From positions 1 to 34,421 of the forward strand of contig CACHFK010000007.1 in NCBI GenBank assembly GCA_902579085.1: a DNA stretch of 34,421 bases, in the 5' to 3' direction. Positions 1-9,235 of the stretch are shown one piece after another (within the stretch, counting starts at the first letter, position 1; each line of letters starts with the position of its first letter). The stretch comes from an uncultured Pelagibacteraceae bacterium (GTDB taxonomy: Bacteria; Pseudomonadota; Alphaproteobacteria; Pelagibacterales; Pelagibacteraceae). Below the pieces are notes generated by a model. It had not been told where the DNA came from and made no database searches. It worked only from the letters and a program-made list of their open reading frames with translations. The position numbers and the translations under genes were made by a program.

Positions 1-1
1 C

Positions 2-1126
2 TATAGTCAAGCAATAAACATATCTAATAAAATTGGCTTACCTTTAGTTATTAGACCTTCTTACGTGCTCGGTGGAAGAGCCATGGAAATAGTACATGAA
101 AAAAACCAGTTAAAAGAATTCATTAATGAAGCGTTTAAAGCTTCAGAAGAAAATCCAATATTAATTGATAAATTTATTAATAATGCAATGGAAGTTGACG
201 TTGATGCTATATCAGATGGTAAAGATGTTTACGTAGCAGGTATTATGCAACACATTGAAGAGGCAGGAATTCATTCTGGAGACTCTGCTTGTTGCTTGCC
301 TCCAATATCGATTAAAGAAAACTTGTTAAGAGAGTTAAAGATACAAACTAGAAAATTAGCTTTAGCTTTAAAGGTTAAAGGCTTTTTAAATATTCAATTT
401 GCAATTAAAAAAGATGAGATATTTGTAATAGAAGTAAACCCAAGAGCTAGTAGAACTGTACCTTTTGTTTCAAAAGCTAATGGTGTTGCTCTTGCAAAAA
501 TTGCTTCAAGAATTATGGTGGGTGAAAAACTTGGAAAGTATAAATTAAAATATCAAACCAATAAAACCTTTGCTGTAAAAGAAGCTGTTTTCCCATTCAA
601 TAAATTTCCTGATAGCGATGTTCTGCTTGGACCAGAAATGAAGTCAACTGGTGAAGTAATGGGATTTGATGATGATTTTGGAATGGCCTATGCTAAAAGC
701 CAAATAGCAGCATCCAATTCTTTACCCACCAAAGGTTTAGCATTTTTATCGGTTAAAGATTCACATAAAGATGAGATAATTGATCTTGCTAAACAATTAT
801 TAAAATTAAATTTTAATCTTTGTGGAACAAACGGCACTGCTAATGCAATCAGGGATAAAGGAATTAAATGCAAAAAAATAAATAAAGTAAGCGGTGGATC
901 TCCTCACATAGTTGATGTTTTAAACTCAAAAAAAATTGCTTTAGTAATTAATACTGGTGGTGGAAAAAAAAGACATCGGCTTAGCGATGCAAGAGCATTG
1001 AGAAGATCTACATTAATTAATAAAGTTCCATATTGTACAAATATGTCAACTGCTTACGCTTGCTTAGAAGCAATCAAGTCATTAAAAAATAAAAAACTAA
1101 AAGTAAAATCTCTTCAGGAAAATTAG
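2..1126 (+). CDS. carB: Carbamoyl-phosphate synthase large subunit, C-terminal part (5' end outside window)
   Basis: The reading frame is open from base 2, so the gene is cut by the window edge; about 374 of roughly 1070 residues are present. CarB makes carbamoyl phosphate from bicarbonate, ATP and ammonia supplied by CarA, feeding pyrimidine and arginine synthesis in the cytosol. The visible part is the end of the second ATP-grasp unit, with RPSYVLGGRAM, HIEEAGIHSGDSA and the metal/ATP-binding IEVNPRASRTVPF. It is followed by the C-terminal MGS-like allosteric domain (CGTNGTA, then KVSGGSPHIVDVL). An apparent GTG start at 65 lies inside a conserved motif and is not a real start. The stop TAG overlaps the stop of the convergent downstream gene by 4 bp. 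The identification is very secure. Confidence 0.97.
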   Translation, partial: YSQAINISNKIGLPLVIRPSYVLGGRAMEIVHEKNQLKEFINEAFKASEENPILIDKFINNAMEVDVDAISDGKDVYVAGIMQHIEEAGIHSGDSACCLPPISIKENLLRELKIQTRKLALALKVKGFLNIQFAIKKDEIFVIEVNPRASRTVPFVSKANGVALAKIASRIMVGEKLGKYKLKYQTNKTFAVKEAVFPFNKFPDSDVLLGPEMKSTGEVMGFDDDFGMAYAKSQIAASNSLPTKGLAFLSVKDSHKDEIIDLAKQLLKLNFNLCGTNGTANAIRDKGIKCKKINKVSGGSPHIVDVLNSKKIALVINTGGGKKRHRLSDARALRRSTLINKVPYCTNMSTAYACLEAIKSLKNKKLKVKSLQEN

Positions 1127-1785
1127 TCTACTTTCCAATCTGTTTTAAAATCTACATAGTTTACTTGAAGACATCTTCTTTCTTTAACTATGTCCTTTTT
1201 TTCCATTCCATGCCAAGTATTTGGTCCACTAGAAAAAAAATAACCATAATTATCTCTATAAGGCAAAGTTTTTACTCTTTTTAGATTACTATCATAAAAA
1301 TCGGTTCCTAATTCTTCACTCTCGTTATATTTGTTAACAAAAAGCAGACATGACAAAAGTTTCTCTTTAATATCACAGTGAGGTTTCAGCCAAAAACCTT
1401 TTCTATCACATATAACTTCAATCCTTACATAAGAATTGGATAAATCTTTTTCTATCAAATTAGAAATTTTTTCACACGTTTGCTTATCTTGAAGTTCCTT
1501 AACTAATTTTGACAAACCAGGAAACTGATTGGAATTATCTTTAGTAATAAAACATCTAAATTTCAAAGCTTTGCCACCATCAGAAATGCCTTCTCGAAAC
1601 TTTCCTTCTCCACCATCTATGGCTCTAGTACCATCATAATTAAGATTATGTTCAGATGGATTAGCAATATCTGCATTGATTATTTCTTCAATTTGCTCTT
1701 CTGTTAAAGGCTCATTTAATTCCCAGTGTGGAAATGGATCTCTGAATTTTTTTGAATTATTAATAATTGAATTTAAAAATGACAT
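1123..1785 (-). CDS. 2OG-Fe(II) oxygenase-like protein
   Basis: This 220-residue soluble protein has the facial-triad pattern of Fe(II)/2-oxoglutarate dioxygenases: an HxD at H136-C-D138, a distal H192 (in TWHGMEKKD), and an arginine at 203/204 that could bind the 2OG carboxylate. The segment after HCD (LLSCLLFVN) and the segment around GYFFSSGPNTWHG fit the double-stranded beta-helix core. The substrate cannot be read from sequence; relatives act on proteins, small molecules or sugars. The start ATG shares one base with the stop of the ELM1-like gene upstream (TAATG), so the two are probably translationally coupled and may act together. The 3' end overlaps carB by 4 bp. Family assignment is moderately sure; function is unknown. 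Confidence 0.7.
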   Translation of the reverse strand: MSFLNSIINNSKKFRDPFPHWELNEPLTEEQIEEIINADIANPSEHNLNYDGTRAIDGGEGKFREGISDGGKALKFRCFITKDNSNQFPGLSKLVKELQDKQTCEKISNLIEKDLSNSYVRIEVICDRKGFWLKPHCDIKEKLLSCLLFVNKYNESEELGTDFYDSNLKRVKTLPYRDNYGYFFSSGPNTWHGMEKKDIVKERRCLQVNYVDFKTDWKVD

Positions 1786-2723
1786 TAAGATATTTTTTTT
1801 TTGATTTCTTTTGATATTCTATTTGTTTCATCTAAAATTTCATAGTTCCAAATTTCAATTTTTTCATCTAAATTTTTAATTATATTTAATTTTGCAAACA
1901 GATCTCTAAATTTTTTAAATCTATGATCATTAATTTTTGCTGGAATTTCAGCAATATAAATAGGTTTTCCAGTTAGTGCTGTCTCCGAAATCATAGATAT
2001 AGAGTCACAAGTAACAACAATATATTTTGCTAAAGACAAGCAAGATAAATAAGCCTTTTTATCTATTTGCTTAATTACCAAATGATCCTGACCAAAGTAA
2101 TTTTCAGATAGATCAATTATTTGTTGTGGTGTTCTCATGGAGGGAATAATTATTGCCTGTAAATTATTTTTTTGCAAAATATTTTTAATTTTTTCAAAAA
2201 CTTTTTTTATATTTTGTTCACTATAATCATAGTATTTATTGGGCCCTCCAATAATTATTGCCAAATATTCTTTTTCTTTATTCAATCTCTCAGACAAGTA
2301 TTCTCTATTATTATTTATTTCCTCGTTTGTTAAATAATGAATTGATCCTTTTGATAAGATTACATTCTCACCAGTCAAACCATCGTGCTCGGGGGCTATA
2401 ATAAAATCAAAATTTTTTAAAGATACTTTTGGGTCTTGAATATGAATATTGTAAACTTTTTTTTTAGAATTTTTTTTAAGACAAATAGAAGGAATTACAC
2501 TTTTTCTTCCACATGAAATAATAATATCAAAATCTTTTGAATTTACTGGGTTGAATGTGAAATCTGAAACAGGTGTTAATTTAGGTGGTATTAATTTCCA
2601 AAATTTATTTAGTTCAACTTTATGGTGAGTAAAATCAATGTCTAGCGCCTTAGCCAAACCTTCAACTTGGCTTATCATCCCGTGCATACCTTCGGTCAAT
2701 AATAGACCTTTCAATTTAGACAT
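1785..2723 (-). CDS. Mitochondrial fission ELM1-like protein (DUF1022, glycosyltransferase-like fold)
   Basis: This 312-residue protein resembles the ELM1/DUF1022 family, found in plant mitochondria and many Alphaproteobacteria and thought to have a GT-B glycosyltransferase-like fold. Visible family-like features are the N-terminal LLLTEGMHGMISQVEGLAKAL, the central HIQDPK and IAPEHDGLTGENVI segments, the IIIGGPNKYYDYS glycine-rich loop and the C-terminal VVTCDSISMISETALTGKPI. The last resembles the nucleotide-sugar-binding region of GT-B enzymes such as MurG. No signal peptide or membrane segment is seen. It is the first gene of a two-gene unit with the oxygenase-like gene and is divergent from trxB with only 21 bp between starts. 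The bacterial role is not established; surface glycan modification is a guess. Confidence 0.78.
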   Translation of the reverse strand: MSKLKGLLLTEGMHGMISQVEGLAKALDIDFTHHKVELNKFWKLIPPKLTPVSDFTFNPVNSKDFDIIISCGRKSVIPSICLKKNSKKKVYNIHIQDPKVSLKNFDFIIAPEHDGLTGENVILSKGSIHYLTNEEINNNREYLSERLNKEKEYLAIIIGGPNKYYDYSEQNIKKVFEKIKNILQKNNLQAIIIPSMRTPQQIIDLSENYFGQDHLVIKQIDKKAYLSCLSLAKYIVVTCDSISMISETALTGKPIYIAEIPAKINDHRFKKFRDLFAKLNIIKNLDEKIEIWNYEILDETNRISKEIKKKIS

Positions 2724-2744
2724 TAATCACTATATAGCTTCCAT

Positions 2745-3689
2745 ATGAATCAAAATCCAACAAAACACACAAAAGTGTTAATAATTGGATCCGGTCCTGC
2801 CGGATACACTGCTGCGGTTTATGCTGCAAGAGCAATGCTTAAACCTATATTAGTCCATGGAATGGAACCGGGTGGACAATTAACAACTACGACGGATGTT
2901 GAAAATTTTCCTGGTTTTGCAGAAGTAATTCAAGGACCTTGGTTAATGGATCAAATGAAAGAACAAGCTGAGGCAGTTGGAACTGAAATGATTGAAGATC
3001 ATATTGCTTCTGTAAATTTAAAATCAAAACCTTTTGAAGCAGTTGGAGATGGTGGCCAAAAATATACAGCGGACTCAATTATCATCTCTACTGGGGCTCA
3101 AGCAAGATGGTTAAATATTGATTCTGAACAAAAATTTAGAGGATTTGGAGTATCAGCGTGCGCAACATGTGATGGTTTTTTCTTTAAAGAAAAAACAGTA
3201 GCAGTTGTTGGTGGAGGAAATGCAGCTGTCGAAGAGGCAATGTTTCTTACAAAATTTGCATCAAAAGTACAATTAATTCATAGAAGAGATGAATTAAGAG
3301 CTGAAAAGTTACTTCAAAAAAAATTAATGGAAAATAAAAAAATTGAAATTATTTGGGATAGTGTTGTTGAAGAAGTAATTGGTGACGAAGACCCTAAAAA
3401 TGTAAAAGGTTTAAAAATTAAGAATGTTAAAAATAATGAAATTAAGGAATTAAAAATAGATGGTCTTTTTATTGCTATTGGGCACGATCCTGCCACTCAG
3501 CTATTCAAAGATCAATTAAATATGGATAAAGAAGGTTATTTAATAACCAAACCAGACTCTACTGAGACAAATATCCCTGGTGTTTTTGCTGCAGGCGATG
3601 TTAAAGATAAAATCTTTAGACAAGCGGTAACTGCTGCAGGAATGGGTTGCATGTCTGCATTAGAAGCTGAAAAATATTTGGCTTCATAA
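2745..3689 (+). CDS. trxB: Thioredoxin-disulfide reductase
   Basis: This 314-residue flavoprotein transfers electrons from NADPH through FAD to a redox-active disulfide and then to thioredoxin in the cytosol. An N-terminal FAD-binding GSGPAGYTAAVYAARA (residues about 15-30), the C139-A-T-C142 active site followed by D143, the NADPH-binding GGGNAAVEEA (about 156-165) with downstream HRRDELRA, and the C-terminal FAD motif GVFAAGDVKDK are all present. Length is normal for the low-molecular-weight bacterial type. The ATG is preceded by only 21 bp before the divergent ELM1-like start, so the promoter must reach into the neighbouring coding sequence. The PsiE-like gene follows after 8 bp with a good ribosome binding site. 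Confidence 0.97.
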   Translation: MNQNPTKHTKVLIIGSGPAGYTAAVYAARAMLKPILVHGMEPGGQLTTTTDVENFPGFAEVIQGPWLMDQMKEQAEAVGTEMIEDHIASVNLKSKPFEAVGDGGQKYTADSIIISTGAQARWLNIDSEQKFRGFGVSACATCDGFFFKEKTVAVVGGGNAAVEEAMFLTKFASKVQLIHRRDELRAEKLLQKKLMENKKIEIIWDSVVEEVIGDEDPKNVKGLKIKNVKNNEIKELKIDGLFIAIGHDPATQLFKDQLNMDKEGYLITKPDSTETNIPGVFAAGDVKDKIFRQAVTAAGMGCMSALEAEKYLAS

Positions 3690-3697
3690 AAGGAAAT

Positions 3698-4087
3698 ATG
3701 GAAAAGATTGTTAAACAAATACAATTACTTACTTTAATTATAATACTAATTAGCACAGTGATTGCTATTGGTAGCGAACTTTACCAAATGTTTAAAATTC
3801 AAACAGTTACTCTAGCAGACCTACTTTTACTTTTTCTATATCTAGAAGTTTTGGCTATGGTTAGAGTGTTTTGGGAAAGTCAGTCTATTCAAATTACACT
3901 TCCATTATTCATTGCCATAACAGCTTTATCTAGATTTATAATTTTACAAGGAAAATCAATTAATCCTGAAATACTTGTCTATGAAGCAGGAGCAATTTTA
4001 TTAATTGCATTAGCAATACTTGTATTAAGATTTAGAAATTCTCCAATTGTTGGTTTAGATAAAAAGAAAAAAACTACTAAAAAATAA
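3698..4087 (+). CDS. PsiE-like (phosphate-starvation-inducible) small membrane protein
   Basis: This 129-residue protein has about four hydrophobic segments (roughly residues 9-30, 40-58, 65-82 and 92-110) and a basic cytoplasmic tail ending in KKKKTTKK. The core with LLLLFLYLEVLAMVRVFW and the PLFIAITALSRFIIL segment resemble the PsiE family of inner-membrane proteins, named for phosphate-starvation induction in E. coli but of unknown biochemical role. An AAGGA Shine-Dalgarno sits about 5 nt before the ATG. It lies 8 bp after trxB and 1 bp before the SDR gene, so it is probably cotranscribed with both. Nothing nearby points to phosphate metabolism, so the name should not be taken as a function. 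Confidence 0.75.
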   Translation: MEKIVKQIQLLTLIIILISTVIAIGSELYQMFKIQTVTLADLLLLFLYLEVLAMVRVFWESQSIQITLPLFIAITALSRFIILQGKSINPEILVYEAGAILLIALAILVLRFRNSPIVGLDKKKKTTKK

Positions 4088-4088
4088 T

Positions 4089-5111
4089 ATGACTGGAAAA
4101 GTACTGCTAACAGGTGTTAGTGGATGGATTGCAAAACATACTGCAATAGAATTATTAAATTCAGGTTATGAAGTTTTAGGAACGGTCAGAAATAAAAATT
4201 TAATTGAACAAACAAAAGAAACTATAAGCAAATATGCTTCAATAGAAAAATTATCATTTGTTGAGTTAGACCTTGTTAAAGATGATGGGTGGAATGAGGC
4301 AGCTGAAGGATGTAAATATATTTTTCACGTTGCTTCTCCTTTTCCAATAAAAGTTTCAAAGAATAGAGAAAGTTTATTGCCCCCTGCTGTTGATGGAACT
4401 TTGAGAGTATTAAATGCTGGTTTAAATGCTGGTGTAGAACAAATAATTAAAACTTCATCGATCGTTGCAATGTTTAGAAGGCCTAATAGAAGCAATCCCT
4501 ATATATTTGGAGAGAATGATTGGACTGATGAAAATTGGGTAGAGGGTGTGAATGACTACTTTTTATCAAAAACAAAAGCAGAAAAAGCAGCATGGGAATT
4601 AATGGAAAGCAAAGGTTTAAAAAATAAATTAACAACAATTAATCCAGGTGGAGTATTTGGTGATGCTTTAGATAAAAAAGGAGGTACATCAATAGAATAT
4701 GTTAGACAATTTATGGCAGGTAAATTTCCAGGTGCGCCTAAATTTGCAGTTTTAATTTCTGATGTCAAAGATATAGCAAAAGCACATGTCGCTTGTATTG
4801 GAAATAAAAAAGTCGGTGGGAGAAGATTAATTGTTGGAAAAGAAGTAAAAAAACTAGTTGAGTTATCTCAATTGATGGCCGAAGCGATGCCTGAGTATGC
4901 AAAAAAACTTCCCAAAAAAGAACTTCCAAACTTTATGGTTAAATTAATTAGTTATTTAGACTCAAGCGCTAAAACCATGATACCAGATCTAGGTATTATG
5001 ATGCAAACTGATACGTTATACGCTGAAGAATTATTAGGTTTTAAATTTAAACCTGCAAAAGATTGTATAGCTGAAAATGCTAAATCTGTTGTAAGACTTG
5101 GTTTAGTTTAA
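4089..5111 (+). CDS. NAD(P)-dependent extended SDR (dihydroflavonol reductase/epimerase-like)
   Basis: This 340-residue cytosolic enzyme is an extended short-chain dehydrogenase. The Rossmann motif is LLTGVSGWIAKH near the N-terminus, with Ala in place of the third glycine of TGxxGxxG. IFHVASPFP follows at the position of the cofactor-stabilising segment, then KTSSIVAMF with the catalytic Ser near 123/124, and Y157-F-L-S-K161. The pattern HVASP plus YxxSK is typical of the dihydroflavonol-4-reductase/cinnamoyl-CoA reductase-like subgroup, whose bacterial members reduce diverse carbonyls; the substrate here is unknown. It follows the PsiE-like gene by 1 bp and overlaps the convergent aminotransferase gene by 9 bp. 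Confidence 0.85.
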   Translation: MTGKVLLTGVSGWIAKHTAIELLNSGYEVLGTVRNKNLIEQTKETISKYASIEKLSFVELDLVKDDGWNEAAEGCKYIFHVASPFPIKVSKNRESLLPPAVDGTLRVLNAGLNAGVEQIIKTSSIVAMFRRPNRSNPYIFGENDWTDENWVEGVNDYFLSKTKAEKAAWELMESKGLKNKLTTINPGGVFGDALDKKGGTSIEYVRQFMAGKFPGAPKFAVLISDVKDIAKAHVACIGNKKVGGRRLIVGKEVKKLVELSQLMAEAMPEYAKKLPKKELPNFMVKLISYLDSSAKTMIPDLGIMMQTDTLYAEELLGFKFKPAKDCIAENAKSVVRLGLV

Positions 5112-6290
5112 ATTATTACAAAAAGATTTTATTCTCTCCATAGCTACCTTTAGCTTTTGCATTGATGTAGCATAAGAAATTCTAAAATATCCTGGCAAGC
5201 CAAATGCAGATCCTTGAACAACTGCTACATTTGCCTTCTCTAATAACTTTTCAACAAATTCGCTATCTGTTTTAAGTTTTGTTTTTTTACCTAGTAATTT
5301 TTTACAACTCGGAAAAACATAAAAAGCACCATTAGGAGTTAAACAATTAATTCCATTTATTTTATTTAGGCTACTAACAACAAAATCTCTTCTTTTTTTA
5401 AACTCTTTAGATCTTGTTTTTATAAATTTCTGCGTCCCATTTAATGCTTCGACAGCTGCAGCTTGACTTACAGATGAAGGATTCGATGTTGATTGTGATT
5501 GAACTTTACGAATAGCTTTAATAATTTCTTTAGGACCGCCAGCGTATCCTATTCTCCATCCCGTCATAGCATAAGATTTGCTAACGCCATTCATTGTAAG
5601 TGTTCTATTTTTTAAATTAGATATTTGACCGATAGTAAAGTATTTAGATTTATCATAAGAAATATGTTCATAAATATCATCACTTAAAATATGAATTCTT
5701 TTGTATTTAATTAATACTTTAGATAGTTTTCCTATTTCTGTTTTTGTATAGCTTGCTCCTGTAGGATTTGAAGGTGAGTTAAGTATTAGCCATTTTGTTT
5801 TTTTAGAAATAGCCTTTTTTAATTTTGCTGGAGTTAATTTAAAATTTTCAGTCTCGCTACATTTTACTATTTTTGGTTTACCTCCTGCTAATAGCACCAT
5901 ATCTGGATAAGAAACCCAAAATGGTGCTGGGATAATTACTTCATCACCTTTGTTTAATGTGGCCATAAAAGCATTATAAAGAACTTGCTTACCACCTGTT
6001 CCAACTGTTATTTCTTCTGTGGAGTACTTTAAATTATTTTCTTTTTTAAATTTTTTAATTATAGCTTTTTTTAAAGCGGGGGTTCCGTCAACTGCAGTAT
6101 ATTTTGTATCACCTGCTCTAATAGCTTTTATCGCTGCATTTTTAATATTATAAGGTGTATCAAAATCTGGCTCACCAGCTCCTAATCCTATTACATCTTT
6201 GCCAGCAGCTCTTAATTCTCTGGCTTTTTGACTTACGGCGATTGTAGGTGACGGTTTTATCCTTTTTAAACTGTCCGATATTATGCTCAT
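5103..6290 (-). CDS. aspC: Class I pyridoxal-phosphate aminotransferase (aspartate aminotransferase type)
   Basis: This 395-residue enzyme transfers amino groups between aspartate (or related amino acids) and 2-oxo acids. The family signatures are GLGAGEPDFDTP near residue 35, YTAVDGTPALKKAI, the PAPFWVSYPD cofactor-binding region, NSPSNPTG, SDDIYEHI, the PLP-lysine K238 in NGVSKSYAMTGWRIGYAGG and R370 in YFRISYATS, which binds the substrate carboxylate. The length and sequence fit the subgroup Ib aspartate/prephenate-type aminotransferases common in Alphaproteobacteria. Prephenate activity cannot be excluded by reading alone. The gene is monocistronic, divergent from uvrB with 36 bp between starts, and overlaps the upstream SDR at its 3' end. 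Confidence 0.9.
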   Translation of the reverse strand: MSIISDSLKRIKPSPTIAVSQKARELRAAGKDVIGLGAGEPDFDTPYNIKNAAIKAIRAGDTKYTAVDGTPALKKAIIKKFKKENNLKYSTEEITVGTGGKQVLYNAFMATLNKGDEVIIPAPFWVSYPDMVLLAGGKPKIVKCSETENFKLTPAKLKKAISKKTKWLILNSPSNPTGASYTKTEIGKLSKVLIKYKRIHILSDDIYEHISYDKSKYFTIGQISNLKNRTLTMNGVSKSYAMTGWRIGYAGGPKEIIKAIRKVQSQSTSNPSSVSQAAAVEALNGTQKFIKTRSKEFKKRRDFVVSSLNKINGINCLTPNGAFYVFPSCKKLLGKKTKLKTDSEFVEKLLEKANVAVVQGSAFGLPGYFRISYATSMQKLKVAMERIKSFCNNLN

Positions 6291-6326
6291 TGAAATAAGT
6301 TTTTATTTTAATACTTTATTTAATAT

Positions 6327-8498
6327 ATGCAAAATACTTATCAAGATTTAATTACAGATATACAGAGTAAAAACCCACAAATTTCTGAAAAACTTGAAGG
6401 TGGAAAAAAATTTAAAATTAAATCAGATTTCAAGCCTGCTGGAGATCAACCTGAAGCTATTAAAAAATTAGTTCAAGGTACAAAAAAAAATGAATTTAAT
6501 CAGGTTTTGCTTGGAGTAACAGGATCTGGAAAAACCTTCACAATGGCAAAGATTATTGAAGAGACAAATAGGCCGGCTTTAATTTTGGCGCCCAATAAAA
6601 CTTTAGCAGCCCAACTTTATGGCGAGATGAAAACATTTTTTCCAGATAATGCTGTTGAATATTTTGTTTCATATTATGACTATTACACTCCAGAAGCATA
6701 TGTTCCTAGATCTGACACATATATTGAAAAAGAAGCATCGATTAATGAACAAATAGATAGAATGAGACACTCCGCAACAAGATCTCTTCTTGAAAGAGAC
6801 GATGTTCTAATTGTGGCCAGCGTGTCTTGTATTTATGGCCTTGGTTCAGTTGAAGCCTATAGCAAGATGACTTTAACTCTTGAACGAAATAATAATTACA
6901 ATCGAGAACAATTAATAAAATCATTAGTAGCTCTTCAGTACAAAAGAAATGATCAAAATTTTTATAGAGGAACGTTTAGAGCTAGAGGTGAATACTTAGA
7001 AATTTTTCCATCTCACTTAGAAGATAGAGCTTGGAGGTTAAGTTTATTTGGAGATAAACTCGAAAAAATTGAAGAATTTGATCCATTAACAGGTGATCAG
7101 GTTAGAGAATTAAATCTAGTTAAAGTTTATGCTAATAGCCATTACATAACCCCAAAGCCAACAATAGAGCAAGCTGTAATAAAAATTAGGAAAGAATTAG
7201 AGGCTACTTTAAAAAAACATAAGGATGAAAATAAATTATTAGAAGCTCAAAGATTGGAAGAAAGAACTAAGTTTGATTTAGAAATGATAGAAGCAACAGG
7301 AACTTGTGCGGGGATTGAAAATTATTCAAGATTTTTATCAGGGAGAAAGCCTGGAGAACCTCCTCCCACTCTATTTGAATATTTTCCAGATAACACTTTA
7401 ATATTTGTTGATGAATGCCATGTAACAGTTCCTCAGTTAAATGGAATGTTTAAAGGAGATAGATCTAGAAAAAGTACTCTTGCAGAATATGGATTTAGAC
7501 TTCCATCTTGCATGGATAATAGACCGCTCAAGTTTGAAGAGTGGGATTTAATGAGAACTCAAACCGTATTTGTTTCAGCTACTCCTGGACCTTGGGAATT
7601 AGAACAAACAAAGGGAAAATTTATTGATCAAGTTATTCGTCCTACAGGATTAATTGATCCACCTGTTGAAATAAAACCTGCAAAAAATCAAGTCGATGAT
7701 CTAATGCACGAGTGCAAAAAAACAATTGAAAAAAATCATAGAGTTCTAGTTACAACTTTAACAAAAAGAATGGCTGAAGACTTAACTGAGTACCTTCACG
7801 AAAATGGAATTAAAGTTAGATACTTACATTCCGACATAGACACGCTTGAGAGAATAGAAATTATGAGAGATTTAAGATTGGGTGTTTTTGATGTTTTGGT
7901 TGGAATTAACTTGTTAAGAGAAGGTCTTGATATACCTGAGTGTGCTTTAGTTGGAATATTAGATGCAGATAAAGAAGGATTTTTAAGATCTGAGACATCG
8001 TTAATTCAAACAATTGGGAGAGCGGCTAGAAATTTGGATGGAAAAGTAATTCTGTATGCCGACAAAGAAACTAAAAGTATAAAAAAAGCTATTAAAGAAA
8101 CCGAAAGAAGAAGAAATATTCAATTAGCTTATAATAAAAAAAATAAAATTAGCGCTACTTCAATTAAAAAAGAAATAAGTGATATTTTAGAAAGCGTTTA
8201 TGAAAAAGACTATGTAAAAATAGGAACTGGAGCCAATGTAGGTGGAAATCTAAAAAAACATATTAAAGCTTTAAATAAACAAATGAAGGAAGCTGCAGGT
8301 AATTTAGAATTTGAAGAAGCTGCAAAAATAAGAGATGAAATTAGAAAACTTGAAAGTACCGAATTAGAAGTTACACTTAACCCAAAAGTAAAAAAATATA
8401 GCAAAAATAACAAAATGTACCCTAAGGGAAGATCGACAATGGGGATGCCTGGAACAAGAGCTCAAAAAGGAAAAAAGAAGTGGAAGCAAATAAAATAA
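6327..8498 (+). CDS. uvrB: Excinuclease ABC subunit B
   Basis: UvrB is the damage-verifying helicase-like subunit of nucleotide excision repair; it receives DNA from UvrA and recruits UvrC for incision. At 723 residues it is about 50 longer than E. coli UvrB, with roughly 30 extra N-terminal residues and a basic C-terminal tail. It has Walker A GVTGSGKT at 63-70, the tyrosine-rich beta-hairpin around [12 protein letters not shown] (about 116-127), the DECH Walker B motif near residue 361, helicase motifs V-VI ([15 protein letters not shown]) and a C-terminal UVR domain (around [13 protein letters not shown]) that contacts UvrC. It opens a chain of six overlapping genes that also contains uvrC, overlapping the next gene by 19 bp. 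Confidence 0.97.
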   Translation: MQNTYQDLITDIQSKNPQISEKLEGGKKFKIKSDFKPAGDQPEAIKKLVQGTKKNEFNQVLLGVTGSGKTFTMAKIIEETNRPALILAPNKTLAAQLYGEMKTFFPDNAVEYFVSYYDYYTPEAYVPRSDTYIEKEASINEQIDRMRHSATRSLLERDDVLIVASVSCIYGLGSVEAYSKMTLTLERNNNYNREQLIKSLVALQYKRNDQNFYRGTFRARGEYLEIFPSHLEDRAWRLSLFGDKLEKIEEFDPLTGDQVRELNLVKVYANSHYITPKPTIEQAVIKIRKELEATLKKHKDENKLLEAQRLEERTKFDLEMIEATGTCAGIENYSRFLSGRKPGEPPPTLFEYFPDNTLIFVDECHVTVPQLNGMFKGDRSRKSTLAEYGFRLPSCMDNRPLKFEEWDLMRTQTVFVSATPGPWELEQTKGKFIDQVIRPTGLIDPPVEIKPAKNQVDDLMHECKKTIEKNHRVLVTTLTKRMAEDLTEYLHENGIKVRYLHSDIDTLERIEIMRDLRLGVFDVLVGINLLREGLDIPECALVGILDADKEGFLRSETSLIQTIGRAARNLDGKVILYADKETKSIKKAIKETERRRNIQLAYNKKNKISATSIKKEISDILESVYEKDYVKIGTGANVGGNLKKHIKALNKQMKEAAGNLEFEEAAKIRDEIRKLESTELEVTLNPKVKKYSKNNKMYPKGRSTMGMPGTRAQKGKKKWKQIK

Positions 8499-9235
8499 TT
8501 ATTACAGGAGGCGCTACAAGAATTGGGGCTGCAATTGCAAAAAAATTATCTGGTTCAAATATTGAGATAGTAATTCATTACAATAAATCAAAGGCTAAAG
8601 CTGAAAAATTAAAAAAAGAATTATCAAAAAATAATACAAAAGTTTACTTAGTTAAAGGTGATCTTAGTGTAGAAAAAGATGTAAATAAGATAGTAAAATT
8701 TGCAAAATCTAAATTAAGATATTTTGATTGTTTAATTAATAACGCTTCATTATTTGAAAACGATAAATTAGAAAATTTCACAACTGATAGTTGGGGTAAA
8801 CATTTAAGAACAAATTTAAGAGCGCCAGCACTTTTATCAAAAGCATTTGCTAAAAATATTAAAGGTAAAAATAACAATATAATTAATATTATTGATCAGA
8901 GAGTTTTTAAACTCACACCATATTTTTTCTCATACACTATAAGCAAAACAGGACTTTACACTCTTACCAAAACAAGTGCTATGAGCCTTGCACCAAATAT
9001 AAGGGTGAATGGTATAGCTCCAGGTCCTACATTAAAAAATAAAAGACAATCTGAAAAACACTTCAAAAAGCAATACATGGCAACCCCTCTTAAAAGACAA
9101 GTAGACGTTGAACAAATTTGTAATGCAGTTGACTTTTTTATCAAAAATATATCTATTACAGGGCAAGTTATTTCGATTGATAGTGGCCAGAGTTTAAACT
9201 GGCAAACACCAGATATTATGGGAGGAAAAGAATGA
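8480..9235 (+). CDS. folM: FolM/pteridine reductase-like short-chain dehydrogenase
   Basis: This 251-residue classical SDR probably reduces pterins, such as dihydrofolate or dihydromonapterin, with NADPH. It has the pteridine-reductase form of the cofactor motif, [12 protein letters not shown] (9-20), the [10 protein letters not shown] segment, and the catalytic set D139, Y152, K156. An Asp 13 residues before the Tyr, instead of the usual SDR Ser, is the arrangement known from Leishmania PTR1 (D181/Y194/K198). The C-terminal [17 protein letters not shown] is normal for SDRs. The start is GTG inside the end of uvrB. The adjacent folB two genes downstream supports a pterin role. The symbol is a functional inference; a generic SDR is the alternative. 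Confidence 0.75.
   Translation: MEANKIIITGGATRIGAAIAKKLSGSNIEIVIHYNKSKAKAEKLKKELSKNNTKVYLVKGDLSVEKDVNKIVKFAKSKLRYFDCLINNASLFENDKLENFTTDSWGKHLRTNLRAPALLSKAFAKNIKGKNNNIINIIDQRVFKLTPYFFSYTISKTGLYTLTKTSAMSLAPNIRVNGIAPGPTLKNKRQSEKHFKKQYMATPLKRQVDVEQICNAVDFFIKNISITGQVISIDSGQSLNWQTPDIMGGKE
9221..9225 (+). promoter_or_regulatory. Shine-Dalgarno GGAGG for the exported hydrolase gene
   Basis: A perfect GGAGG lies 6 nt before the ATG at 9232, inside the last codons of the reductase gene. Most genes in this window lack such a strong site, so it supports this start and suggests independent re-initiation at an ATGA overlap. Confidence 0.65.
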
